Virus record (IMG/VR): IMGVR_UViG_3300030450_001365
Location: 1-29,980 of that record
DNA: 29,980 nucleotides
DNA from: a virus
Direction: 5' to 3' (one strand)
The translations under genes and the position numbers were made by a program. Below are positions 6,424 through 12,472 of the stretch, piece by piece (the stretch's first letter is position 1; every line of letters begins with the position of its first letter). Below the pieces are notes generated by a model. That model made no database searches. It was not told where the DNA came from and was given only the letters and a program-made list of their open reading frames with translations.

Positions 6424-6567
6424 TTATTTATTTAATACAACTTCTTCAACCCATTCAATAAACTCATTTTCATTATAATTAAAATCTTTGTCAGAATTAA
6501 TTAAATCGTAAAATTCATCTATTAAGTTTTGATTATGTTGTATATAATTTAAAGTTTCTTTTTTCAT
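6424..6567 (-). CDS. Small acidic protein (47 aa)
   Basis: The short frame runs from ATG at 6567 to TAA at 6424 and begins MKKETLNYIQHNQNLIDEFY, ending IEWVEEVVLNK. The ATG shares its A with the stop of the upstream gene (TAATG), and the next gene starts 4 bp beyond its stop, which supports translation. It is a helical, acidic peptide of unknown function. Confidence 0.65.
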   Translation of the reverse strand: MKKETLNYIQHNQNLIDEFYDLINSDKDFNYNENEFIEWVEEVVLNK

Positions 6568-7022
6568 TATTCCTTAGATTTTAAATAGTCCTCGTATTCT
6601 TTCATAACTTCTTCATGGTCAATATCCTCATCTTCCTTTCCTTGTATAATATCCTCCATAAATGAAGTACCTATTATTTTAATTTGGTTATGTGGTTTTG
6701 TATATAAAACACTCATCATATCATCAAACTGTTTTTTAGTACCTATAAATTGTGAACTCTCATAACTACTACTCGGCAAATCACTAAAATTATCGCCAGT
6801 AACATGGTCTTTTACAACCTCAATAACTCTACCTGCATACTCAATATAATCTATTCGCCATTTAGCCTTTACAGTATTATATAATTCAGGCTTATTTAGT
6901 TCCTGTGAACGTGCCGACCTTTTTCTATGTTCTTCCATATACTTATCAAATTCGCTACGTTCATCTTGTAATTGTGTTAATTGTTTTTTCATATCGTTTA
7001 ACATTTTATTTATATTTTTCAT
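6567..7022 (-). CDS. Hypothetical protein (151 aa), coiled-coil N terminus
   Basis: Residues 1-45 form a probable coiled coil (MLNDMKKQLTQLQDERSEFD). A more globular region follows (AKWRIDYIEYAGRVIEVVKD and FIGTKKQFDDMMSVLYTKPH) and the C terminus is acidic. There is no recognised domain. Its gene is the second in the early leftward transcription unit, one base beyond its neighbour, and its stop is coupled (TAATG) to a 47-residue gene. Confidence 0.7.
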   Translation of the reverse strand: MKNINKMLNDMKKQLTQLQDERSEFDKYMEEHRKRSARSQELNKPELYNTVKAKWRIDYIEYAGRVIEVVKDHVTGDNFSDLPSSSYESSQFIGTKKQFDDMMSVLYTKPHNQIKIIGTSFMEDIIQGKEDEDIDHEEVMKEYEDYLKSKE

Positions 7023-7023
7023 A

Positions 7024-7215
7024 TTATTTTATTAAATTATTATATCTAAAAATAGATAAAGAATCTCCATTATCTAATAAAACACTCCAATTTGTAATCA
7101 TTACAATTTTAGCTGTTTCTATACCTGTTTTACCAAACATATATGACTTAGTGTATTTTATTTTTTCTCCTATACTAAGCTTAGAATTACATTTTATATT
7201 ATCTAAATTTTTCAT
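7024..7215 (-). CDS. Hypothetical protein (63 aa), first gene of early block
   Basis: The product begins MKNLDNIKCNSKLSIGEKIK. A run of short strands (YMFGKTGIETAKIVMITNWS, then VLLDNGDSLSIF) suggests a small beta barrel such as an SH3-like fold. Its function is unknown. It follows the 105-bp regulatory gap and so would be the first protein made from the leftward early transcript. Confidence 0.65.
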   Translation of the reverse strand: MKNLDNIKCNSKLSIGEKIKYTKSYMFGKTGIETAKIVMITNWSVLLDNGDSLSIFRYNNLIK

Positions 7216-7232
7216 CTCTAATAGTTTTAATT

Positions 7233-7265
7233 AATAATATATAAATATACAATAATTTTAACAAA
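7233..7265 (-). promoter_or_regulatory. Candidate early promoter
   Basis: On the minus strand TTTG (7265-7262) is followed after 18 bp by TATATATTATT (7243-7233), 17 bp before the ATG at 7215. Bacteroidota primary-sigma promoters use a TTTG upstream box and a TA-rich -7 box, so this is a reasonable host-type promoter for the early genes. It lacks the AAAC box of the late promoters. Extreme AT richness makes the exact position uncertain. Confidence 0.4.
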
Positions 7266-7300
7266 TAATAAAATAATTTAATAAATATTAAGAAAGTTTA

Positions 7301-7318
7301 TTAACAAGAAAGTGTTAA
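7301..7318. promoter_or_regulatory. Inverted repeat, candidate operator
   Basis: TTAACA and TGTTAA form perfect 6-bp arms separated by 6 bp, just past the stop of the metallophosphoesterase gene and upstream of the candidate early promoter. On the minus strand ACTTTCTT also occurs twice, 16 bp apart, in the same stretch. This could be the binding site of the XRE or winged-helix regulator. It has no T-run expected of a terminator. Confidence 0.4.
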
Positions 7319-7320
7319 TA

Positions 7321-7995
7321 TCATAGTTCCATAAGAAGATTTATAGGAAGTTTACCATTATTGAGAATAACACCACAACCAATTGCTGGTTTCTTTCCAT
7401 ACTTAGCATACGCCATAGCGTAAGATTCGTGATTAATCCCACAACCTACCTGCATACCAAATACTCTAAAGTTCTGCCCTACATAATGCTGACAACCACA
7501 AAGAGTATGTAGATGACCTTGTACTGTATTCATCATATCTGCCTTACATTTTGTAAATGCTTGTCCACCCTCTCCATGTAAAAATTGTACTCCATCTTTT
7601 ACATACCTTTCTACAAAGTTCCATCCTGGCACTTCTAAGACTTCTTTATAACTCTTAATCCATTTGCTAGGAATAGCTGAGGTTTGTCCTTTACGAAAAA
7701 TCATTCTATCATGATTTCCAATAATTACAGTAGCCTTTGGAAACTCTTTATACCACCTAGCTATCCTTTTAATTGCTAATTCTAGCTCATCAGCCCCTCC
7801 CATTCCATCTGCGTTTGTTTCGTGATAGCTAGAATAATGATTATCAATAATATCTCCAATAAATACCACCTCTGAACAATCAAACTGTTCATATTTAGAT
7901 ACGCAAAATTCTAAGTATTTATCTAAGCAGAAAGGCTCGTGTAAATCTCCTATTACTAAAACATTATTAGCAACGCCACCCTCAGAAACTCTCAT
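7321..7995 (-). CDS. Calcineurin-like metallophosphoesterase
   Basis: Counting from the ATG at 7995 (224 residues), the metal-binding signature is complete: GDLH (16-19), GDIIDNH (47-53), GNHD (93-96), an HGE at 140-142 and GHLH (160-163). Such phage enzymes hydrolyse phosphodiester or phosphomonoester bonds, and roles in RNA or nucleotide turnover or DNA repair have been proposed for relatives. The frame stays open upstream of the ATG to the holin stop codon, encoding DYRLRLTKTEHDIIKE, which looks like the usual helical N terminus of these proteins. A non-AUG start (for example ATT at 8055) is therefore possible. It is the last gene of the late lysis block. Confidence 0.88.
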   Translation of the reverse strand: MRVSEGGVANNVLVIGDLHEPFCLDKYLEFCVSKYEQFDCSEVVFIGDIIDNHYSSYHETNADGMGGADELELAIKRIARWYKEFPKATVIIGNHDRMIFRKGQTSAIPSKWIKSYKEVLEVPGWNFVERYVKDGVQFLHGEGGQAFTKCKADMMNTVQGHLHTLCGCQHYVGQNFRVFGMQVGCGINHESYAMAYAKYGKKPAIGCGVILNNGKLPINLLMEL

Positions 7996-8055
7996 CTCTT
8001 TTATAATGTCGTGTTCTGTTTTAGTTAATCTAAGTCTATAGTCTTTTTTGATAAT

Positions 8056-8448
8056 TTATTTTTTAAGTTTCTCAACCGAACGCCCACCAAAATAAGCCCC
8101 TATAATCGTAATAAGAACTAATTGGAGAAGGTCAGTCCATTTTTCTGCCACTTGAAAGGTAATACTGCCACTATCTATGAATACAAGTAGCATAGTACAG
8201 GCAATAGTAAACACTAGAACAAGTGGTCTTACGTTTTTAGATAACCAGCTATCGCTATTCATATCTGCTTTCCATCTTTCGCTGACATTCTTTTCTACCT
8301 CTACTTGATGGCTAACCATTAATTCTTTTATCTTTCTTTTAGCTTCTAATTTTTCTTCCTTAGATGTGCTTAGATTGTCTAATACACCACCTACAGATTC
8401 TACTAGCTTTTCAGCCCCTCCTCCGAATATTGTTTTTAGTATTTTCAT
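8056..8448 (-). CDS. Holin, 3TM GTA-type
   Basis: The 130-residue protein has an N-terminal amphipathic region (KTIFGGGAEKLVESVGGVLD), a long charged helix, then SWLSKNVRPLVLVF leading into a hydrophobic segment (about 80-93), a short loop, and a second strong segment (LLQLVLITIIGAYFGGRSVE) before a basic tail. The NVRP box followed by membrane helices is the hallmark of the GTA/3TM holin family (PF11351). It should form inner-membrane lesions that trigger lysis. It overlaps the M15 peptidase gene by 4 bp, forming a compact lysis pair. Confidence 0.82.
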   Translation of the reverse strand: MKILKTIFGGGAEKLVESVGGVLDNLSTSKEEKLEAKRKIKELMVSHQVEVEKNVSERWKADMNSDSWLSKNVRPLVLVFTIACTMLLVFIDSGSITFQVAEKWTDLLQLVLITIIGAYFGGRSVEKLKK

Positions 8449-8912
8449 ATCCCTTTTTCTATTTTATGGTATTTATATTTTGTTCTTCCGTTTTCTTTAT
8501 AGGCTTCTAGTAAAGACTTTCTATTATGCTCTTCATTGTAGCTAATATGAATCCAGGAATACTCAAACTCGTTAATCATTTGGTCAAATGGTAATCCTAA
8601 TTCTATTACTTTATCCCAAATTATCTTATTGTCCATTATACCATCTATTTTAAATTGAATATCCGCTGCCTGACCTCTACAATGTTGGCTTCTTTTTGAA
8701 CCCCCTATTAGCTTATTTAAGGCATCTGAACGATAACCACTCGTAATCTTAATTGGTAGCCCTAAAGCCTGTCTAAGTGGCTGTAAAACGTATTTAACTA
8801 ATAACTGTATATTTCTAATGTGTTCAGGAGAGGGGGAGTTTTCCACTCCGTTTCTTATTGCTGAAACGCTTTTAGTAAATTCATTTAAAGAAAAATTTTT
8901 TGAAAGTATCAT
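8445..8912 (-). CDS. Endolysin, M15-family peptidase
   Basis: This 155-residue protein is a single M15 (Peptidase_M15_3) domain. Residues KITSGYRSDALNKLIGG (55-71) lead to SQHCRGQAADI (75-85), which supplies zinc ligands His77 and Asp84. SWIHISY gives the third ligand His122, with Glu115 nearby in INEFEYSW. Such enzymes cleave peptide bonds in peptidoglycan cross-links or stems. There is no signal peptide, so release through the adjacent holin is expected. Gene order is peptidase then holin along the transcript. Length matches the family, with about 30 extra residues at the C terminus (KSLLEAYKENGRTKYKYHK). Confidence 0.88.
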   Translation of the reverse strand: MILSKNFSLNEFTKSVSAIRNGVENSPSPEHIRNIQLLVKYVLQPLRQALGLPIKITSGYRSDALNKLIGGSKRSQHCRGQAADIQFKIDGIMDNKIIWDKVIELGLPFDQMINEFEYSWIHISYNEEHNRKSLLEAYKENGRTKYKYHKIEKGI

Positions 8913-9289
8913 TATCTAAATTTAGAGATTGTAACGCTGTCTATTACAGCTTGAATTTCTTTCTTTTCAACATCTAACTGAAACATTAAATTCCCTTTAA
9001 ATGTTGCCACTACCTCTGTCTTATTAAAGACAATTATCGTAGGTAATACTTTAATCTTGTAAGATTCTGCCAAGTCAGGATTGTCCTTAATACATATTCT
9101 GTATGTCCTACAGTCTTTTAGACTGCCTAAGAAATGACATTTGTTACTATCGTTCCAATCTGCCCAAAACTCAATAACAATTGGTTCGCTGGACTGTTGA
9201 GCATCTTTTAATTGAGTAGTTGTTATAAGCGATTGGCTCAGACATTGATAAGGTATTACCCACAATAATATATAAAAAAGGTATTTCAT
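8912..9289 (-). CDS. Exported thioredoxin-fold protein lacking the CxxC site
   Basis: A signal peptide covers residues 1-19 (MKYLFYILLWVIPYQCLSQ), with SQ cleavage typical of Bacteroidota. The rest has thioredoxin features: PIVIEFWADW (36-45), the segment YKIKVLPTIIVF with cis-Pro83, and ATFKGN. The active-site WCGPCK is replaced by WNDSNK (45-50), so both catalytic cysteines are Asn. Cysteines remain at 51, 60 and 66. It cannot be a standard oxidoreductase; a binding, chaperone or inhibitor role in the periplasm is possible. It lies in a run of exported proteins, one base from the peptidase gene and overlapping the membrane-anchored coiled-coil gene by 4 bp. Confidence 0.75.
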   Translation of the reverse strand: MKYLFYILLWVIPYQCLSQSLITTTQLKDAQQSSEPIVIEFWADWNDSNKCHFLGSLKDCRTYRICIKDNPDLAESYKIKVLPTIIVFNKTEVVATFKGNLMFQLDVEKKEIQAVIDSVTISKFR

Positions 9290-9576
9290 TTTAGCTCGTA
9301 AACTCTCTCCTCTATTTTCTCTACCTGCGTTTCTATTTTATCTAATTTCTCTGCATTACTCATAACAGTCTGCGTAATTAAATCAATTCGCAACCCAAAT
9401 TCAGTCGCTGTTACTTCAGGCTCAGGAATTTCTATTACAGGTAATTCCTTAGCTTGCTGGATTTCCATACTTAACGAATAATACATACCAATAAAACTCG
9501 CAACAACTGCTATTATAGCAACAATAGATTTTATTGAAAGTACAAACTTACTATTTTCCGATACCTCTGTCGCCAT
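9286..9576 (-). CDS. Single-pass membrane protein with C-terminal coiled coil
   Basis: The 96-residue protein has one membrane helix at about 13-31 (SIKSIVAIIAVVASFIGMYY) after a short polar N terminus. A Pro/Glu-rich linker (VIEIPEPEV) leads to a periplasmic coiled coil (MSNAEKLDKIETQVEKIEER). This topology would suit an inner-membrane spanin-like subunit or a holin regulator. There is no lipoprotein partner nested in another frame that I can see. It may pair with one of the exported proteins next to it. The lysis-gene context supports a role in envelope disruption, but the family is not recognised. Confidence 0.7.
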   Translation of the reverse strand: MATEVSENSKFVLSIKSIVAIIAVVASFIGMYYSLSMEIQQAKELPVIEIPEPEVTATEFGLRIDLITQTVMSNAEKLDKIETQVEKIEERVYELK

Positions 9577-9579
9577 ATT

Positions 9580-9765
9580 TTAACATTTAGCACAGTTCTT
9601 ATCAGCAATTCCTTGACCAATAATTAAAGCCACAGTAACTATCACTAAAGTATTCATTTTAGTATCGCTAATTCCAAAGCTATCTGAAAATAATATCAGA
9701 ATAACAGTTGTAAAACCATACCAGAACTTCCTTGATTTAATAAATTTTAAGATTAATTCTTTCAT
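9580..9765 (-). CDS. Small two-segment membrane protein, possible second holin
   Basis: This 61-residue protein has a basic N terminus (KELILKFIKSRKFWYG), a first membrane helix (FTTVILILFSDSFG) and a second (MNTLVIVTVALIIGQGIA), ending in NCAKC. Size and topology suit a small holin, antiholin or pinholin. The CxxxC pair at the end (ADKNCAKC) is unusual and could form a disulphide or bind a metal. It lies among lysis and exported-protein genes with 3-bp spacers on both sides. Confidence 0.65.
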   Translation of the reverse strand: MKELILKFIKSRKFWYGFTTVILILFSDSFGISDTKMNTLVIVTVALIIGQGIADKNCAKC

Positions 9766-9768
9766 TTT

Positions 9769-10254
9769 TTATTTAATTTTAAAGTTAATTTTCCCATCTT
9801 CTATATACACGTTTTCTCTCCTGTATATCTCTTTTCCGTTTAAATTATATATTTTATTGTTGTTTTTTGTTTTTTGCAGTAGCTCTAAAATAGCTGTATT
9901 CCCACAAGGTAAACCTGTAACACAATCAAGGTATTCAGTTACATAAAGAGTGTCAATAATAGGAATTTCTACATACACAGTATCACAAGGAACATAGTCA
10001 TATACAGAACAATCTGCTAAAGTTGTGGGTACAGCCCCATCCTCATCGCTTCCATCAATGCAATCTAGCCAGCCATCATTAAGATATAAGAGATTATTAA
10101 AGCCATTAGGTACACAGCCAAGAGGAGAATACTGTGTCCAATTACTTTCATCATCGCCACAATAGAAACCTCCTTGCTCAACACATAATTCACAATTTGT
10201 CTGACTAAATCCATAACTAAATACTAATACAAATAACAAAAATAATTTTCTCAT
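9769..10254 (-). CDS. Secreted cysteine-rich protein with LDLa-like motif
   Basis: The protein has 161 residues and a signal peptide (MRKLFLLFVLVFSYGFSQ). The mature part holds nine Cys. The segment from GFYCGDDES through GCVPNGF to GWLDCIDGSDEDG resembles an LDL-receptor class A repeat, including the acidic DCIDGSDE calcium site, although one of the usual six Cys appears to be missing. The C-terminal 27 residues (IYNLNGKEIYRRENVYIEDG) look like a short, degenerate type IX secretion sorting domain, whose hallmark is YdlnGk. A secreted or surface-attached phage product is therefore suggested. It follows the outer-membrane barrel gene by 1 bp. Function is unknown. Confidence 0.7.
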   Translation of the reverse strand: MRKLFLLFVLVFSYGFSQTNCELCVEQGGFYCGDDESNWTQYSPLGCVPNGFNNLLYLNDGWLDCIDGSDEDGAVPTTLADCSVYDYVPCDTVYVEIPIIDTLYVTEYLDCVTGLPCGNTAILELLQKTKNNNKIYNLNGKEIYRRENVYIEDGKINFKIK

Positions 10255-10255
10255 A

Positions 10256-11287
10256 CTAAAATATTAAATAATTAAACCCAAATTTGAACTCCTGTATAGG
10301 CTTTTCCCAGTATTCTAAATAAGTACCCTCCACAAATACACCTAAATTTTTTGTAATTCTCCATCCTGCTACTAATCCAAAGTCAACATCAGTAGGAGTA
10401 CCTTGATAATCATAAGAATAATCATCTAATCCATAATGAAAAGGCATTACATTTAACCATCCATGAATCCAATACTTATCGCTATAGTAATAATAAGCTG
10501 TTCCAATAGCTATAGAAAGCTCAGAAACGCTGCCTAAAGCGTTTAATTGGTCTTGGTTATACTGACCTATAGCTGAACCAAAATAATGCTTAAAAAACTC
10601 ATCATTTGAAGTGGCTATTAATTCTCCATTATTAAACCAATGCCACCCACCCTGAACAAATTGAGTAGAATATCCAAAATCTTCTGCTAATTCCTGAAAA
10701 GCACTTTCTCCACTTACCCAAAAATCCTCAATTGGAGATATACCATAAACAGGATGATTTCTTCCAACTGCTCCAATAGTAAAATCAAAAGAACCTTTAT
10801 TTATTCTAAATCTTGTATCAAAAGATATGTACTCTAAGTTTCTTCTTTCATCATTTTTAGCTTGTATTTTAGTAACATAGCTATTTCCTAAGTACCTAAT
10901 CCAAAAATCTCTATTATTGTACGTTTCACTACGATTACGAATAAAAGAATAATTAAACAAATACTCCCAGCCCCTATTATTACCAATGGTAGTATTATCA
11001 GCAACGCTTTTTTCATTCCCATAATACCAAGTCGTAAGTTTCTGTTCATAATTGAAACGAGCAATTTTACGGATTCCGATTGTGAAGTTGTAATCATAAG
11101 GATTTATTTGAGTTGTTTCTTCATAGCCTTTATTTATTGCTATATAATCTTGATTTTCAATCATGCTTGTATTAATACTCCCTGAAGAATATATAGTAGC
11201 ATATTTAAAGAATTGAGCTTTGCAAGTTCCTAGTCCTAGAATAAAAACTATTAATAAGAAATATATATGTTTTTCGTTCATCTTCAT
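10256..11287 (-). CDS. Phage-encoded outer-membrane beta-barrel protein
   Basis: This 343-residue protein begins with a signal peptide (HIYFLLIVFILGLGTCKAQ; cleavage before FFKYA fits the AQ rule of Bacteroidota). The mature chain is rich in Tyr, Trp, Phe and Gly and alternates polar and hydrophobic residues in short strands, for example WEYLFNYSFI, SFDFTIGAVG, LSIAIGTAYYYY and FKFGFNYLIF. The last residue is Phe, the usual C-terminal signal for outer-membrane insertion. This is a barrel, probably with 10-14 strands, and has no counterpart among virion parts. Roles in superinfection exclusion or altering the host surface, as for Lom-type proteins, are plausible. It is coupled (TAATG) to the fibre-like gene. 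Confidence 0.75.
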   Translation of the reverse strand: MKMNEKHIYFLLIVFILGLGTCKAQFFKYATIYSSGSINTSMIENQDYIAINKGYEETTQINPYDYNFTIGIRKIARFNYEQKLTTWYYGNEKSVADNTTIGNNRGWEYLFNYSFIRNRSETYNNRDFWIRYLGNSYVTKIQAKNDERRNLEYISFDTRFRINKGSFDFTIGAVGRNHPVYGISPIEDFWVSGESAFQELAEDFGYSTQFVQGGWHWFNNGELIATSNDEFFKHYFGSAIGQYNQDQLNALGSVSELSIAIGTAYYYYSDKYWIHGWLNVMPFHYGLDDYSYDYQGTPTDVDFGLVAGWRITKNLGVFVEGTYLEYWEKPIQEFKFGFNYLIF

Positions 11288-11817
11288 TATAATACTTTTG
11301 TATAAGCATAGGTTACATAAACATCAGCAGTCCAACCACCATTAAAAGCTCCACTAGACCACATTACAAAAGGTTTATTTAATGCACTTGCAGCTAAAGT
11401 ACCTTTAGCGCCTGGATAACCAGTCAAAGAATAGGTGGTATCAGTTGAAAGATTATTCATAAACGCCCTTTGAGCAAAATAATATTCATTATTACTTGAG
11501 GAATCATAGCCTACATACAAATATTTATTAGCTGTCTCATTAGGGGAGTTATGCGTACATAATATGGTTACATTATATACAGTAATCATATAACCACTTA
11601 AAGCTCCTACTAAAGTTTTGGGCGAACTATCTAAAGCCTGAGCTTCTGCATTACTAACAGAAATTTTATCTGTTTGCATTAAGTATTTAAAATCCATCTT
11701 TTTTGAAGTACCAGCCGAGCTACCTGTGGTATCGTTTACATCCACCACCATTAATAAATCGCCACTACCGACCTGTTCTGTCAGGGCTGTTTTGTCTGTT
11801 AGTCTTTGATTTGGCAT
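11287..11817 (-). CDS. Tail fibre or virion appendage protein
   Basis: The 176-residue protein has two parts. The N terminus (LTDKTALTEQVGSGDLLMVV, then DVNDTTGSSAGTSKKMDFKY) matches the attachment module seen at the start of many Bacteroidota phage fibres (Asp-rich VDVSDTT...GTSKKI). The C terminus is beta-rich (MITVYNVTILCTHNSP, ANKYLYVGYDSSSNNEYYF, WTADVYVTYAYTKVL), consistent with a jelly-roll or fibre head domain of a short receptor-binding protein. It follows the head-tail adaptor, ahead of the exported cassette. Host recognition is the likely role, but no catalytic motif is seen. Confidence 0.65.
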   Translation of the reverse strand: MPNQRLTDKTALTEQVGSGDLLMVVDVNDTTGSSAGTSKKMDFKYLMQTDKISVSNAEAQALDSSPKTLVGALSGYMITVYNVTILCTHNSPNETANKYLYVGYDSSSNNEYYFAQRAFMNNLSTDTTYSLTGYPGAKGTLAASALNKPFVMWSSGAFNGGWTADVYVTYAYTKVL

Positions 11818-11887
11818 AATTATCTAAATATTTTTTTAGTTTTTGTTCGTTATTTTTCCTTTGTTTTTCCTTTTGTTTTGTAAGCAT
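11765..11887 (-). CDS. Possible tiny basic protein (40 aa)
   Basis: A frame from ATG 11887 to TAG 11765 encodes a very basic peptide (MLTKQKEKQRKNNEQKLKKY...). It starts 4 bp after the adaptor stop but runs 53 bp into the fibre gene, a longer overlap than usual here. The alternative is that the 74-bp gap is a plain AT-rich spacer holding the start region of the fibre gene. I do not recognise the peptide. Confidence 0.25.
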   Translation of the reverse strand: MLTKQKEKQRKNNEQKLKKYLDNYAKSKTNRQNSPDRTGR

Positions 11888-11891
11888 AATT

Positions 11892-12464
11892 TTAGCAACA
11901 TATAGTTATATCTGCTCCTTGTAAAAAGGATTTAGTTTTATTACTCATTGGAGCTACATCAAGATTTAATCCTGCGTAGTAGTTCTGAGAAGTAGGAGTT
12001 AAATCTGCTCCTGAATTTGAGCTGTACTCAGGAAAGCTGTTTGTATTATTTCTTATGTAGTCTATCAGCCTTTCTCTGTAGAACTCAGCTTGGTCTATAC
12101 TGGCATTAATTAAAGGCTTTAAATCGCTATGAGAAACGCTAGAACCTTGCTCACTTGACATTGTTACTACAGAATTATTTACCATTCTAAGCCTAAGGAA
12201 TGGAAGTACAGTAGCGAATGAATATTGGACAAGGCTTGGCTGAACGTAAGTTTGTAAAAGCGTTAAATATGCCCCTGATAAACTGCTACCTTGTATATCA
12301 GATATTAATTTATTAGTTAAATCAGTACCCAGCACAGGTAGTATATATCTATCTTGTGCCATTAGTATATATGGAAGTAGTAAATTGTCATCTACGCTTC
12401 CACCGAGAGCTGAATCTTTTTTCAGTCTGTTTGTACTTATAAAAAGTGTATGTTGTATAGCCAT
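11892..12464 (-). CDS. Head-tail adaptor/connector-like protein
   Basis: The 190-residue protein is helical and has the pattern of gp6-type adaptors: LLPYILMAQDRYILPVLGTD near 28-47, a second helical region (YLTLLQTYVQPSLVQYSFAT), then LRLRMVNNSVVTMSSEQGSS and QAEFYRERLIDYIRNNT. Similar Bacteroidota phage proteins (I recall DUF6712) lie next to the portal and are thought to form the ring below it. The gene begins 8 bp after the portal gene, which supports this. It ends with an unusual ADITICC tail. Assignment is by pattern and position. Confidence 0.65.
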   Translation of the reverse strand: MAIQHTLFISTNRLKKDSALGGSVDDNLLLPYILMAQDRYILPVLGTDLTNKLISDIQGSSLSGAYLTLLQTYVQPSLVQYSFATVLPFLRLRMVNNSVVTMSSEQGSSVSHSDLKPLINASIDQAEFYRERLIDYIRNNTNSFPEYSSNSGADLTPTSQNYYAGLNLDVAPMSNKTKSFLQGADITICC

Positions 12465-12472
12465 ATTTTAAT

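Noticed and set aside
6905-7234. Plus-strand open frame of 109 codons with hydrophobic residues
   Set aside because: It lies opposite the 151- and 63-residue genes and the early promoter. The hydrophobic content is what AT-rich antisense frames give; no start signal or terminator fits.
10888-11097. Minus-strand frame of 69 codons inside the barrel gene
   Set aside because: It overlaps completely with the well-supported beta-barrel frame and has no coupling to neighbours; a nested spanin was considered but it has no lipobox-type signal.
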